Source of the DNA: an uncultured Eubacteriales bacterium
Lineage (GTDB): Bacteria; Bacillota; Clostridia; Oscillospirales; Oscillospiraceae
Assembly (NCBI GenBank): GCA_900549405.1
Contig: URNZ01000003.1
Coordinates: 16,179 to 80,178, forward strand
Length of the DNA: 64,000 nt
Reading direction: 5' to 3'
Positions 43,070 to 50,955 of this stretch are shown in pieces. Under the pieces are notes generated by a model. That model was not told where the DNA came from, did not search any database, and was given only the letters and a program-made list of their open reading frames with translations. The position numbers and the translations under genes were made by a program. The first letter of the stretch is position 1; the number at the start of each line of letters is the position of its first letter.

Positions 43070-43131
43070 TTTACATTTTACAAAGGCTTAACATAGTGGC
43101 TGTTTTGCATTTTACAATGGGCCGGTATACT
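43070..43131 (+). promoter_or_regulatory. Candidate Pho box and promoter of pstS
   Basis: TTTACA (43070 and 43077), TTAACA (43088) and TTTACA (43111) lie upstream of TATACT (43126-43131). The 43077 and 43088 copies are exactly 11 bases apart, the spacing of PhoP-binding TT(A/C/T)ACA repeats, and 43111 is nearly three repeat lengths after 43077. The -35 is poor (TTTTGC), as usual for PhoP-activated promoters. The cognate regulator is encoded at the end of the same cluster. Confidence 0.6.
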
Positions 43132-43204
43132 GTGCGCTGTAAGGTGAAAGCCAAATGAAAAACGCGGGCGGCGCTGAAGCCGCCCCACAGTAAGGAGAAT
43201 TACC

Positions 43205-44083
43205 ATGAAAAAGTTATTCAGTCTTGCTCTGGCCGCCGCCATGGCCCTGTCCATGCTCACCGGCTGCGGCAGCAACAACACCAATACCAATAATGACGCC
43301 AACAGCGCCGGCACCCAGGGCAGCCAGACTAGCCAGACCGAGCAGCTCAGCGGTGTGGTGAACACCAACGGCTCCACCTCCATGGAGAAGGTGATGCAGG
43401 TGCTCATCGAGGCCTTTAAGGAGCAGCAGCCCAACGTCACCGTGAACTACACCGGTTCCGGCTCCGGCGCGGGCGTGACCTCCGCCATCGACGGCACCGC
43501 CGACCTGGGCCTGGCCTCCCGCGCCCTGAAGAGCGAGGAGGAGGAGAAGGGCGCTCAGGCCAACATCGTGGCTCTGGACGGCGTGGCCGTTGTGGTCAAC
43601 CCCGACAATGCCGTGGACGACCTGACCGTGGACCAGATCGCTCAGATCTTCAAGGGCGAGATCACCAACTGGAAGGACCTGGGCGGCGCTGACGAAGAGA
43701 TCGCCGTCTATGGCCGTGAGGCCGGTTCCGGCACCCGGGGCGCCTTTGAGGAGCTGGTGGGCGTGGAAGACGCCTGCAAGTACCTGAACGAGTACTCCTC
43801 CACCGGCGACGTCATCGGCAACGTGGCCAGCAACCCCAGCGCCATCGGCTATGCCTCCCTGTCCGCTGTGGGCGACAACGTGAAGGCCGTGAAGGTCAAT
43901 GGTGTGGAATGCAGCGAGGCCACCGTGCAGGACGGTACTTATGAGATCCAGCGCCCCTTCGTGATGATCACCAAGGACGGCACCCAGCTGAGCGACGCGG
44001 CCCAGGCTTTCCTGGACTTTGCCATGAGCGCTGACGCCGCCAGCCTGATCGCCCAGGCCGGTGCCGTGCCCCCCGCCAAGTAA
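43205..44083 (+). CDS. pstS: Phosphate ABC transporter substrate-binding lipoprotein PstS
   Basis: A 292-residue periplasmic-binding-type lipoprotein. Lipobox LTGC places the anchoring cysteine at about residue 21. A Asn/Thr/Ser-rich linker precedes the phosphate-binding domain with VNTNGSTSMEKVMQVLIEAF and GREAGSGTRGAFEEL, the phosphate-contacting segments. It captures inorganic phosphate outside the membrane for PstCAB. ATG 43205 follows AAGGAG. It is first in the complete pstSCAB-phoU cluster; a stem-loop after it could give it higher expression than the rest. Confidence 0.95.
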   Translation: MKKLFSLALAAAMALSMLTGCGSNNTNTNNDANSAGTQGSQTSQTEQLSGVVNTNGSTSMEKVMQVLIEAFKEQQPNVTVNYTGSGSGAGVTSAIDGTADLGLASRALKSEEEEKGAQANIVALDGVAVVVNPDNAVDDLTVDQIAQIFKGEITNWKDLGGADEEIAVYGREAGSGTRGAFEELVGVEDACKYLNEYSSTGDVIGNVASNPSAIGYASLSAVGDNVKAVKVNGVECSEATVQDGTYEIQRPFVMITKDGTQLSDAAQAFLDFAMSADAASLIAQAGAVPPAK

Positions 44084-44105
44084 GCAGTAAACGAAATTTT
44101 CAGGA

Positions 44106-44139
44106 GGAACACGCAGGGCGGGAACGTCCCGCGTGTTCC
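44106..44139 (+). other. Intercistronic stem-loop between pstS and pstC
   Basis: GGAACACGC pairs with GCGTGTTCC, with an inner GGG/CCC; no T-run follows. Such hairpins stabilise the upstream pstS mRNA segment or dampen downstream expression. Confidence 0.5.
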
Positions 44140-44159
44140 CCTGTGTCTGAGCGAAAGAA

Positions 44160-45068
44160 ATGAATGAGAGAAAGGTGGACTTCGCCGTGAAGCGAACCCG
44201 AAAATTAGACCCCCTGGAGAACGCCATGCAGCTGCTGTTCTTCCTGTGCGGGGCGGTGGCGGTGGCCTTTGTGTTGGTCATCACCGTGTATCTGGTGGTC
44301 TCCGGCCTGCCCGCCATCCAAAAGGTGGGCCTGGGCAACTTCCTGCTGGGCACCACTTGGGACTCCGCCAACAAGACCGACCCCCAATATGGCATCCTGC
44401 CCTTTATCCTCACCTCCATCTACGGCACCGCCGGGGCCATCCTCATCGGCGTGCCCGTGGGATTTATGACGGCCATGTTCCTGGCCAAGGCCGCGCCCCC
44501 CAAGCTGGCGGCGGTGGTCCGTCCGGCGGTGGACCTGCTGGCGGGCATCCCCTCGGTGGTCTATGGCATGGTGGGCATGGTGGTGCTGCTGCCCGGCATC
44601 CGGGGCCTGTTCCACCTGAAGGCGGGGGACACCCTGCTGGCCGCCATTCTGGTGCTGGCGGTGATGATCTTGCCCTCCATCATCTCGGTGAGCGAGACCG
44701 CTCTGCGGGCGGTGCCCCGGGAGTATGAGGAGGCCAGCCTGGCCCTGGGCGCCACGGAGATGGAGACCTATTTCCGGGTGAGCGCCCCGGCGGCCAAAAG
44801 CGGCATCGCCGCGGCGGTGGTGCTGGGCGTAGGCCGGGCCATCGGCGAGGCCATGGCCATCATGATGGTGGCGGGCAACGCGGCCAATATGCCCGGCCTG
44901 TTCAAGAGCGTGAAGTTCCTGACCACCGCCGTGGCCAGCGAGATGTCCTATGCCGCCGACGGGTCCCTGCAGAAGATGGCCCTGTTCTCCATCGGACTGG
45001 TGCTGTTTCTGTTCATTATGATGATCAACGTGTTTTTGAATCTGGTATTGAAGCGGGAGAAGGAGTGA
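44160..45068 (+). CDS. pstC: Phosphate ABC transporter permease PstC
   Basis: A 302-residue permease with six membrane segments and the ABC coupling loop AVPREYEEASLALGATEMETYF (EAA motif). With PstA it forms the channel through which phosphate passes on ATP hydrolysis by PstB. ATG 44160 has only a weak ribosome site (AGCGAAAGAA), so translation may depend on coupling or be less efficient than pstS. The 3' end overlaps the possible GTG of pstA; pstA ATG 45074 is six bases after the pstC stop. Confidence 0.94.
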   Translation: MNERKVDFAVKRTRKLDPLENAMQLLFFLCGAVAVAFVLVITVYLVVSGLPAIQKVGLGNFLLGTTWDSANKTDPQYGILPFILTSIYGTAGAILIGVPVGFMTAMFLAKAAPPKLAAVVRPAVDLLAGIPSVVYGMVGMVVLLPGIRGLFHLKAGDTLLAAILVLAVMILPSIISVSETALRAVPREYEEASLALGATEMETYFRVSAPAAKSGIAAAVVLGVGRAIGEAMAIMMVAGNAANMPGLFKSVKFLTTAVASEMSYAADGSLQKMALFSIGLVLFLFIMMINVFLNLVLKREKE

Positions 45069-45073
45069 GGAGC

Positions 45074-45997
45074 ATGGAAAGCGTCAACTATGTGGCGGCA
45101 AACAAGGCCGCCGCGTTGGAAGGGGAGCAGACGGCCCGGGCCGTCTGCCTGCGCCGCCGGGTGTATGACCGGGGGATGCGGGGCCTGCTGTGGCTCAGCG
45201 CCGGGATCACCTGCGCCCTGCTGGTGTTCCTTATGGGCTATATCCTGTGGCGGGGCATCCCCCAGCTGAGCTGGCAGTTCCTCACCTCGGCAGAGTCGGT
45301 GCTCAAGGGCACCCTGGGCATCCTGCCCGCCATCTGCAACACCCTGTATGTGGTGTGCGTCACCCTGTGCATCGCCCTTCCCCTGGGCGTGGGGGCGGCG
45401 GTGTACCTCACCGAATACGCCACCAACCACAAGCTGGTCTCTGCCATCGAGTTTGCCGCCGAGACCCTGTCCGGTATCCCCTCCATCCTGTATGCCCTGG
45501 TGGGCTATCTGGCCTTCTGCAAGACGCTGGGCCTGGGATACTCCCTGCTGGCGGCCAGCCTGGCTCTGGCCATGATGAACCTGCCCACCATCATCCGCAC
45601 CACGCAAGAATCCCTGAAGACGGTGCCCCAGTCCTATCGGGAGGGGGCCCTGGGTCTGGGCAGCGGCAAGTGGCACATGATCCGCACGGTGGTGCTGCCC
45701 AGCTCCATCGACGGCATCGTCACCGGCTGCATCCTGGCCGTGGGCCGCATCGTGGGCGAGTCTGCCGTGCTGCTGTATGTGGGCGGCATGGGCAACGCCA
45801 TGAACGACTTCTTCGCCAGCCCCGACAAGTTCCTCCACAGCTCCGGCGCCACCCTGACGGTGCAGCTTTACGTCTTTGCCAAGGAGCGGGCCATGATGGA
45901 CCCCGCCTTTGCCGTGGCGGTGGTGCTGCTGGTGCTCACCCTGGCCATCAACCTGGCGGCCAAGGCTGCGGGCAAAAAGCTGAGACAGAAAAATTAA
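45074..45997 (+). CDS. pstA: Phosphate ABC transporter permease PstA
   Basis: A 307-residue permease, six membrane segments, EAA-type loop VPQSYREGALGLGSGKWHMI. Partner of PstC. The frame is open from GTG 45065, but ATG 45074 has AAGGAG at eight bases and is chosen. An N-terminal extension of about 30 residues with many basic residues (CLRRRVYDRGMRG) precedes the first helix. It is followed 17 bases later by pstB. Confidence 0.94.
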   Translation: MESVNYVAANKAAALEGEQTARAVCLRRRVYDRGMRGLLWLSAGITCALLVFLMGYILWRGIPQLSWQFLTSAESVLKGTLGILPAICNTLYVVCVTLCIALPLGVGAAVYLTEYATNHKLVSAIEFAAETLSGIPSILYALVGYLAFCKTLGLGYSLLAASLALAMMNLPTIIRTTQESLKTVPQSYREGALGLGSGKWHMIRTVVLPSSIDGIVTGCILAVGRIVGESAVLLYVGGMGNAMNDFFASPDKFLHSSGATLTVQLYVFAKERAMMDPAFAVAVVLLVLTLAINLAAKAAGKKLRQKN

Positions 45998-46014
45998 ACG
46001 AGGAGTTTTAATGT

Positions 46015-46773
46015 ATGGAAAACGCCATCCTCTCCGCCCGTGACCTGAACCTGTACTACGGGGAAAATCACGCGCTGAAGAATATCAACATCGACATTCC
46101 CGCCAACGAGATCACCGCCCTCATCGGCCCCTCCGGCTGCGGCAAGTCCACCTTTCTGCGCACCCTGAACCGGATGAACGACCTGATCCCCAGCGTGAAG
46201 ATCGACGGCTCCCTGACCTATCGGGGCCAGGAGGTCTATGCCCCGGACCAGGACGTGACCGACCTGCGCAAGCACATCGGCATGGTGTTCCAAAAGGCCA
46301 ACCCCTTCCCCATGTCCATCTATGACAACGTGGCCTACGGTCCCCGGACCCACGGCATCCGCAGCAAAGTGAAGCTGGACGAGATCGTGGAGGAGTCCCT
46401 GCGGGGGGCCGCCATCTGGGACGAGGTGAAGGACCGGCTGAAAAAGTCCGCCCTGGGTCTGTCCGGCGGCCAGCAGCAGCGGCTGTGCATCGCCCGTGCC
46501 CTGGCCGTCAAGCCCGACGTGCTGCTGATGGACGAGTCCACCTCCGCCCTGGACCCCATCTCCACGTCTAAGATCGAGGACCTTGCCGCCGAGCTGAAAA
46601 AAGATTATACTATCGTCATGGTGACCCACAACATGCAGCAGGCGGCCCGTATCTCTGACAACACGGCGTTTTTCCTGCTGGGCGAGCTGGTGGAGTTCGG
46701 CAAGACGGAACAGGTATTCTCCATGCCCCGGGACAAGCGCACCGAGGATTACATCACGGGGAGGTTCGGATAA
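46015..46773 (+). CDS. pstB: Phosphate ABC transporter ATPase PstB
   Basis: A 252-residue ABC ATPase. Walker [10 protein letters not shown] (about residue 40), the ABC signature LSGGQQQR, Walker [14 protein letters not shown] and the H-loop [10 protein letters not shown]. Energises phosphate uptake by PstCA. ATG 46015 follows GAGGAG; an ATG at 46011 is in another frame. phoU begins two bases after the stop, so both are one operon. Confidence 0.96.
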   Translation: MENAILSARDLNLYYGENHALKNINIDIPANEITALIGPSGCGKSTFLRTLNRMNDLIPSVKIDGSLTYRGQEVYAPDQDVTDLRKHIGMVFQKANPFPMSIYDNVAYGPRTHGIRSKVKLDEIVEESLRGAAIWDEVKDRLKKSALGLSGGQQQRLCIARALAVKPDVLLMDESTSALDPISTSKIEDLAAELKKDYTIVMVTHNMQQAARISDNTAFFLLGELVEFGKTEQVFSMPRDKRTEDYITGRFG

Positions 46774-46775
46774 CC

Positions 46776-47417
46776 ATGAGAGACCGTTTTCACGAACAAT
46801 TGCAGCAGCTCAGCGAGGCGCTGATCACCATGGGCGCCCTGTGCGAGGAGGCCATCTCCGACGCGGCCAAGTCCTATTTCACCGGGGACCGGCGGCTGGG
46901 GGAGCGGGCCGGACAGCTGGAGCAGCAGATCGACCAGCAGCAGCGGGACATCGAGGGCCTATGTATGCAGCTTCTGCTGCGGCAGCAGCCGGTGGCCCGT
47001 GACCTGCGGACCATCTCGGCGGCCATGCGCATGATCTCGGACATGGAGCGCATCGGCGACCAGGCCGCAGACATCGCGGAGATCGCCCGGGACGTCCAGG
47101 CCGGCAAGCTGGCGGACGAGACCCCCATGGGGGACATGGCCCGCACCGCCATCAGCATGGTGACGGACAGCGTGGACGCCTTCGTCCGGCAGGATCTGGA
47201 CCTGGCTCATCAGGTCATCGCCCGGGACGACCGGGTGGACAGCCTGTTCCTGAACATGCGGGAGCAGCTGGTGGCCATGATCGGCCGGGGGGAGGACGCC
47301 GCCGCCTGTCTGGACATGCTGATGATCGCCAAGTATTACGAGCGCATCGGGGACCACGCCTGCAACATCGCCCAGTGGGTGGAGTATGCCCTCACCGGTC
47401 AGTATGAGGACGACTGA
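46776..47417 (+). CDS. phoU: Phosphate signalling protein PhoU
   Basis: A 213-residue all-helical PhoU with two tandem three-helix repeats, each with the metal-binding type E/DxxxD motif (ISDMERIGDQAADIAE and AKYYERIGDHACNIAQW). PhoU links the Pst transporter to the PhoR kinase and lowers phosphate signalling when phosphate is plentiful. Placed between the transporter and the two-component genes, exactly where its two partners are encoded. Confidence 0.95.
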   Translation: MRDRFHEQLQQLSEALITMGALCEEAISDAAKSYFTGDRRLGERAGQLEQQIDQQQRDIEGLCMQLLLRQQPVARDLRTISAAMRMISDMERIGDQAADIAEIARDVQAGKLADETPMGDMARTAISMVTDSVDAFVRQDLDLAHQVIARDDRVDSLFLNMREQLVAMIGRGEDAAACLDMLMIAKYYERIGDHACNIAQWVEYALTGQYEDD

Positions 47418-47448
47418 AAGCGCTTTTTGACAGGAGTTTTGAACGGAT

Positions 47449-48123
47449 ATGATCTACGTTCTGGAGGATGACGCCAGCATTCAAAAGCTGGTGGTGTACA
47501 CGCTGAACAGCCAGGGCATGGAGGCCCGGGGCTTTGACCGCCCCTCTCAGTTCTGGAGCGCCCTGGCCCTGGAAAAGCCGGAGCTGGTGCTGCTGGACAT
47601 CATGCTGCCCGAGGAGGACGGCCTGCAGGTGCTGAAAAAGCTGCGGGCCGACCCGGCCACCCGCCGGACCCCGGTGCTGATGCTCACCGCCAAGAGCACC
47701 GAGTATGACAAGGTGCTGGGGCTGGACCAGGGGGCGGACGACTACATCGCCAAGCCCTTTGGCATGATGGAGCTGATGGCCCGCATCCGCACCGCCCTGC
47801 GCCACGCCGGGGGGCGGGAGGAGCAGGAGCCGGTGTATCGCCTGGGCGGGCTGTATGTAGACCCGGCCCGCCACATCGTCCGGGACGGGGAGCGGGACGT
47901 GGCCCTGACGCTGAAAGAGTTCCAGCTTCTGTGCCTGCTGCTGGAGCACCGGGGGACCGTGTTCACCCGGGACCAGCTGCTGAACACCATCTGGGGCTAT
48001 GAATTCGACGGGGCCAGCCGCACCGTGGACGTACATATCCGCACCCTGCGCCAGAAGCTGGGGGAGTCCGGCGGCTGCATCGAAACGGTGCGGGGCGTGG
48101 GCTATAAGATCGCCGAGGGCTGA
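47449..48123 (+). CDS. OmpR-family response regulator (PhoP/PhoB-like)
   Basis: A 224-residue regulator: receiver domain (about 1-118) with the phosphorylated aspartate in LVLLDIMLPEEDG and the conserved Lys in YIAKPFG, then a winged-helix DNA-binding domain (about 128-222, EFQLLCLLLEHRGTVFTRDQLLNTIWGYEFDGASRTVDVHIRTLRQKLG). Location after phoU and before a kinase, plus Pho-box-like repeats before pstS, make it the phosphate regulator of this organism. ATG 47449, with AGGAG upstream. Confidence 0.92.
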   Translation: MIYVLEDDASIQKLVVYTLNSQGMEARGFDRPSQFWSALALEKPELVLLDIMLPEEDGLQVLKKLRADPATRRTPVLMLTAKSTEYDKVLGLDQGADDYIAKPFGMMELMARIRTALRHAGGREEQEPVYRLGGLYVDPARHIVRDGERDVALTLKEFQLLCLLLEHRGTVFTRDQLLNTIWGYEFDGASRTVDVHIRTLRQKLGESGGCIETVRGVGYKIAEG

Positions 48124-48161
48124 GAAAAACGCGGCTCTGGGCAGAATGGAGCAACAGATCA

Positions 48162-49826
48162 ATGGCTGCGAAAATTTTTAAAAACGCCATGACGGTGGGA
48201 CTGGCCGTGTTTCTGCTGTCGGTAGCCCTGTTCATGGGGGTGCTGTATCAGTATTTTGGCGACCAGCTTACCCGGGAGCTGGCCACCGAGGCCACCATGG
48301 TGGCCCAGGGCGTGGAGACCACGGGCCGGGATTACTTAAACGACCTACAGGTGTCCAGCCGGGTGACCTGGGTGGACCGGGACGGCACCGTGCTGTATGA
48401 CAACCAAGCAGACCCCGCCAAGATGGAAAATCATGCAGACCGGCAGGAGATCCGCCAGGCCATGCTGGCCAGCCAGGGTACCGCCCAGCGGGAGTCGTCC
48501 ACCCTGTCCCGCCGGACCTATTACGCCGCCCGCCGCTTAAGCGACGGCACAGTGATCCGCCTGGCCAGCGACCAGTCCACGGTGATCGTGCTGCTGGCCT
48601 CTATGATCCAGCCCCTGCTGATCATTCTGGTGCTGGCCATGATTTTGGCGGCGGTGTTGGCCTCCCGCCTGGCCAGGGGCATCATCCGGCCCATTCTGGA
48701 CCTGAATCTGGAGGCGCCGGAGGAGTGCCAGGGCTATGACGAGCTGGCCCCTCTCATTACGAAAATCCGCCGCCAGAACGACACCATCCGCCGCCAGATA
48801 GATGCCATGCGCCAGCAGCAGCGGGAGTTTGCCACCCTGACAGAGAACATGTCCGAGGGCGTGGTGCTGCTGAACACCAAGGGGCGCATCCTGTCCTATA
48901 ACTCCGGGGCCCTGCGCCTGCTGGGGGCGGCCAGCCCCGCCGAGCAGGCCAGCGTCCTCACCCTGGACCGCAGCGATGCCTTCCGCACGGTGGTGGAGCG
49001 CTCCCTGGACGGCCAGCGGGCCCAGGGCCGCCTGGAGCGGGGGGAGCGGTGCGTCCAGCTGCTGGCCGACCCGGTGTTCCACGAGACCCAGGTGGAGGGC
49101 GCGGTGCTGGTGCTGGTGGACGTCACCGCCCAGGAGCAGGGGGAACGGCTGCGGCGGGAGTTTACCGCCAACGTCTCCCACGAGCTGAAGACCCCCCTCA
49201 CCGCCATCTCCGGCATGGCGGAGATCATCAAGGACGGCATCGTCAAGCCCGAGGACGTCAACGGCTTTGCCAGCGACATCTACCGGGAGAGCCAGCGGCT
49301 CATCGCCCTGGTGGAGGACATCATCCACCTGTCCCGCCTGGACGAGGGGGGCGACGGGCTGAAGATGGAGCCGGTGGACCTGCTGGAGCTGGCCCGCCAG
49401 ACGGCCCGCCGCCTGGAGCCGGTGGCCCGGCGGGCGGAGGTGGCCATGGAGGTAAAGGGCAGCCCGGCCCAAATCACCGGCGTCCCCGCCGTGCTGGACG
49501 AGATGGTCTTCAACCTGTGCGACAACGCGGTGAAGTATAACCGCGCCGGGGGCTCGGTGACCATCTCGGTGGAGCCAGGGGAGCACGAGACCGTCCTGAC
49601 CGTACAGGACACGGGCATCGGCATCCCCGACCAGGACCGGGACCGGGTGTTCGAGCGGTTCTATCGGGTGGACAAGAGCCACTCCCGCCAGATCGGCGGC
49701 ACCGGCCTGGGGCTGTCCATCGTCAAGCACGCCGCCGCCCTCCACGACGCCCGCATCGACCTGGACAGCACCCTGGGCAAGGGCACGACCATCCGGGTCA
49801 GCTTTCCGAATGAGCGGGGGAAATAA
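48162..49826 (+). CDS. PhoR-like sensor histidine kinase
   Basis: A 554-residue membrane kinase. Two transmembrane segments (about 9-28 and 143-168) bracket an extracytoplasmic sensor; then a HAMP-like linker, a PAS domain (about 225-320, LTENMSEGVVLLNTKGRILSYNSGALRLLG), HisKA with NVSHELKTPL, and the ATPase domain with N box NLCDNAVKYN, and G boxes DTGIGIP and GGTGLGLSIVKH. All catalytic motifs are intact. It phosphorylates the adjacent regulator when phosphate is low. It is last in the pst-pho operon and is followed by a hairpin terminator. Confidence 0.93.
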   Translation: MAAKIFKNAMTVGLAVFLLSVALFMGVLYQYFGDQLTRELATEATMVAQGVETTGRDYLNDLQVSSRVTWVDRDGTVLYDNQADPAKMENHADRQEIRQAMLASQGTAQRESSTLSRRTYYAARRLSDGTVIRLASDQSTVIVLLASMIQPLLIILVLAMILAAVLASRLARGIIRPILDLNLEAPEECQGYDELAPLITKIRRQNDTIRRQIDAMRQQQREFATLTENMSEGVVLLNTKGRILSYNSGALRLLGAASPAEQASVLTLDRSDAFRTVVERSLDGQRAQGRLERGERCVQLLADPVFHETQVEGAVLVLVDVTAQEQGERLRREFTANVSHELKTPLTAISGMAEIIKDGIVKPEDVNGFASDIYRESQRLIALVEDIIHLSRLDEGGDGLKMEPVDLLELARQTARRLEPVARRAEVAMEVKGSPAQITGVPAVLDEMVFNLCDNAVKYNRAGGSVTISVEPGEHETVLTVQDTGIGIPDQDRDRVFERFYRVDKSHSRQIGGTGLGLSIVKHAAALHDARIDLDSTLGKGTTIRVSFPNERGK

Positions 49827-49838
49827 GTAAGAAAAATC

Positions 49839-49869
49839 GGAGCCTGTCGCTGAAACAGCCACAGGCTCC
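49839..49869 (+). terminator. Terminator of the pst-pho operon
   Basis: GGAGCCTGT (49839-49847) pairs with ACAGGCTCC (49861-49869); only a weak T tract follows, so termination may be partial. Confidence 0.55.
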
Positions 49870-49885
49870 AATCCTTTATACCCAA

Positions 49886-49954
49886 TTTTCACTTTTTTCA
49901 CCTGGCAGAGTGAAAATTCACTTTCATTCACTCTGTTGAGTGAAAATATGTGAA
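49886..49954. repeat. Cluster of TTCAC / GTGAA half-sites
   Basis: Six TTCAC/GTGAA words in 70 bases: an exact 10-base direct repeat GAGTGAAAAT at 49908 and 49938 (30 bases apart), and an inverted pair AGAGTGAA (49907-49914) with TTCACTCT (49927-49934). It lies between two convergent genes, where a promoter operator is not expected. Confidence 0.55.
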
Positions 49955-49974
49955 TTTGGAATAGTGGATGCAGA

Positions 49975-50826
49975 TCAGTCCAGCTCCAGCAGCCGCTGGG
50001 CGTTGCCGCCTAAGATCGCGTCCAGGGAATCCTGGGACAGGGGCAGGGCGCGGATGCGGTCCAGGCTCTCCTTCTGGCTGCCCCAAGGGCAGTCGGTGCC
50101 GAAGAAGATGCGCTCCGGGCCGAACAGGCCAACCATGCGGGTGAACTGCTCCCGGCCCATCATGTGCAGCTCCTCCGGGCGATAGAAGCCGTCGGGGGCC
50201 GGGTTCATGTCCCCCAGGGAGAAGGAGGTGTCCAGGCAGACGGAGGTGTGGGGCAGCAGCTGCTCCACCTGGTCCCAGTTCCGCCAGCCCCCCATGTGGG
50301 CCAGGATCAGCTTTACCGGCCCCACCTGGCGCAGGGCGTTCAGGCTCATCTCCGGGGAGGCGTGGACCTTGCCGGGGATACCCACGTCAAGCCCCGCGTG
50401 GACCAGCACCACCAGCCCCAGTTCGCCGCACCGGTCCAGGATGCGCAAAAACCGGGGGTCATCTAAATCCACCCCCTGATAGATGGGGTGGAGCTTGACG
50501 CCCTTCAGCCCCAGGCGCTCCACCCGGGAGAGCTCCTCCTTCCAGTTGGGGGCGTCGGGGTGCATCCCGCCGAAGGAGAAAATGCCCGTCTGGGCGTAGT
50601 CCTCGTTTACTTTGGCGGCGGCGTCGTTGATGTGGCTGACCTTGGCGGGATTGGTGGCCACCGGCAGGACGATGGACCGGTCCACCCCTGCCTGGGCCAT
50701 GGAGGCGGCCAGCTCGGCATTGGAGCCGTGGGTGAAGGGGGTCAGGTGGCTCATGGCTGCCAGCTTTTCAATGGTGGCGGCGGCGATGGCCTGGGGAAAG
50801 GTGTGGGTGTGGATGTCGACGATCAT
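49975..50826 (-). CDS. Amidohydrolase-family metal-dependent hydrolase
   Basis: A 283-residue TIM-barrel hydrolase of the amidohydrolase_2 type (PF04909). Metal-binding HTHTF-like start (MIVDIHTHTFP), LKGVKLHPIYQG, LILAHMGGW and FFGTDCPWGS with the terminal metal-binding aspartate. Relatives hydrolyse or decarboxylate small cyclic or carboxylic compounds (for example ACMSD-type). The substrate is unknown. It has its own ribosome site (AAAGGA) and stands before the sodium symporter on the same strand (130 bases), so uptake and breakdown of one compound is conceivable, not shown. Confidence 0.88.
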   Translation of the reverse strand: MIVDIHTHTFPQAIAAATIEKLAAMSHLTPFTHGSNAELAASMAQAGVDRSIVLPVATNPAKVSHINDAAAKVNEDYAQTGIFSFGGMHPDAPNWKEELSRVERLGLKGVKLHPIYQGVDLDDPRFLRILDRCGELGLVVLVHAGLDVGIPGKVHASPEMSLNALRQVGPVKLILAHMGGWRNWDQVEQLLPHTSVCLDTSFSLGDMNPAPDGFYRPEELHMMGREQFTRMVGLFGPERIFFGTDCPWGSQKESLDRIRALPLSQDSLDAILGGNAQRLLELD

Positions 50827-50955
50827 GAAAAGGGTCCTTTCTGTATGGGGCGATCCGCCCCGGATCAGCTGGAAAAAGGCGCAAGACCTGCGGGTGCTGG
50901 TTGAAGCATACCACAGGTCTTTGCCTTTGAAAAGAGAGAAGAGAAAAGAGAAGAT

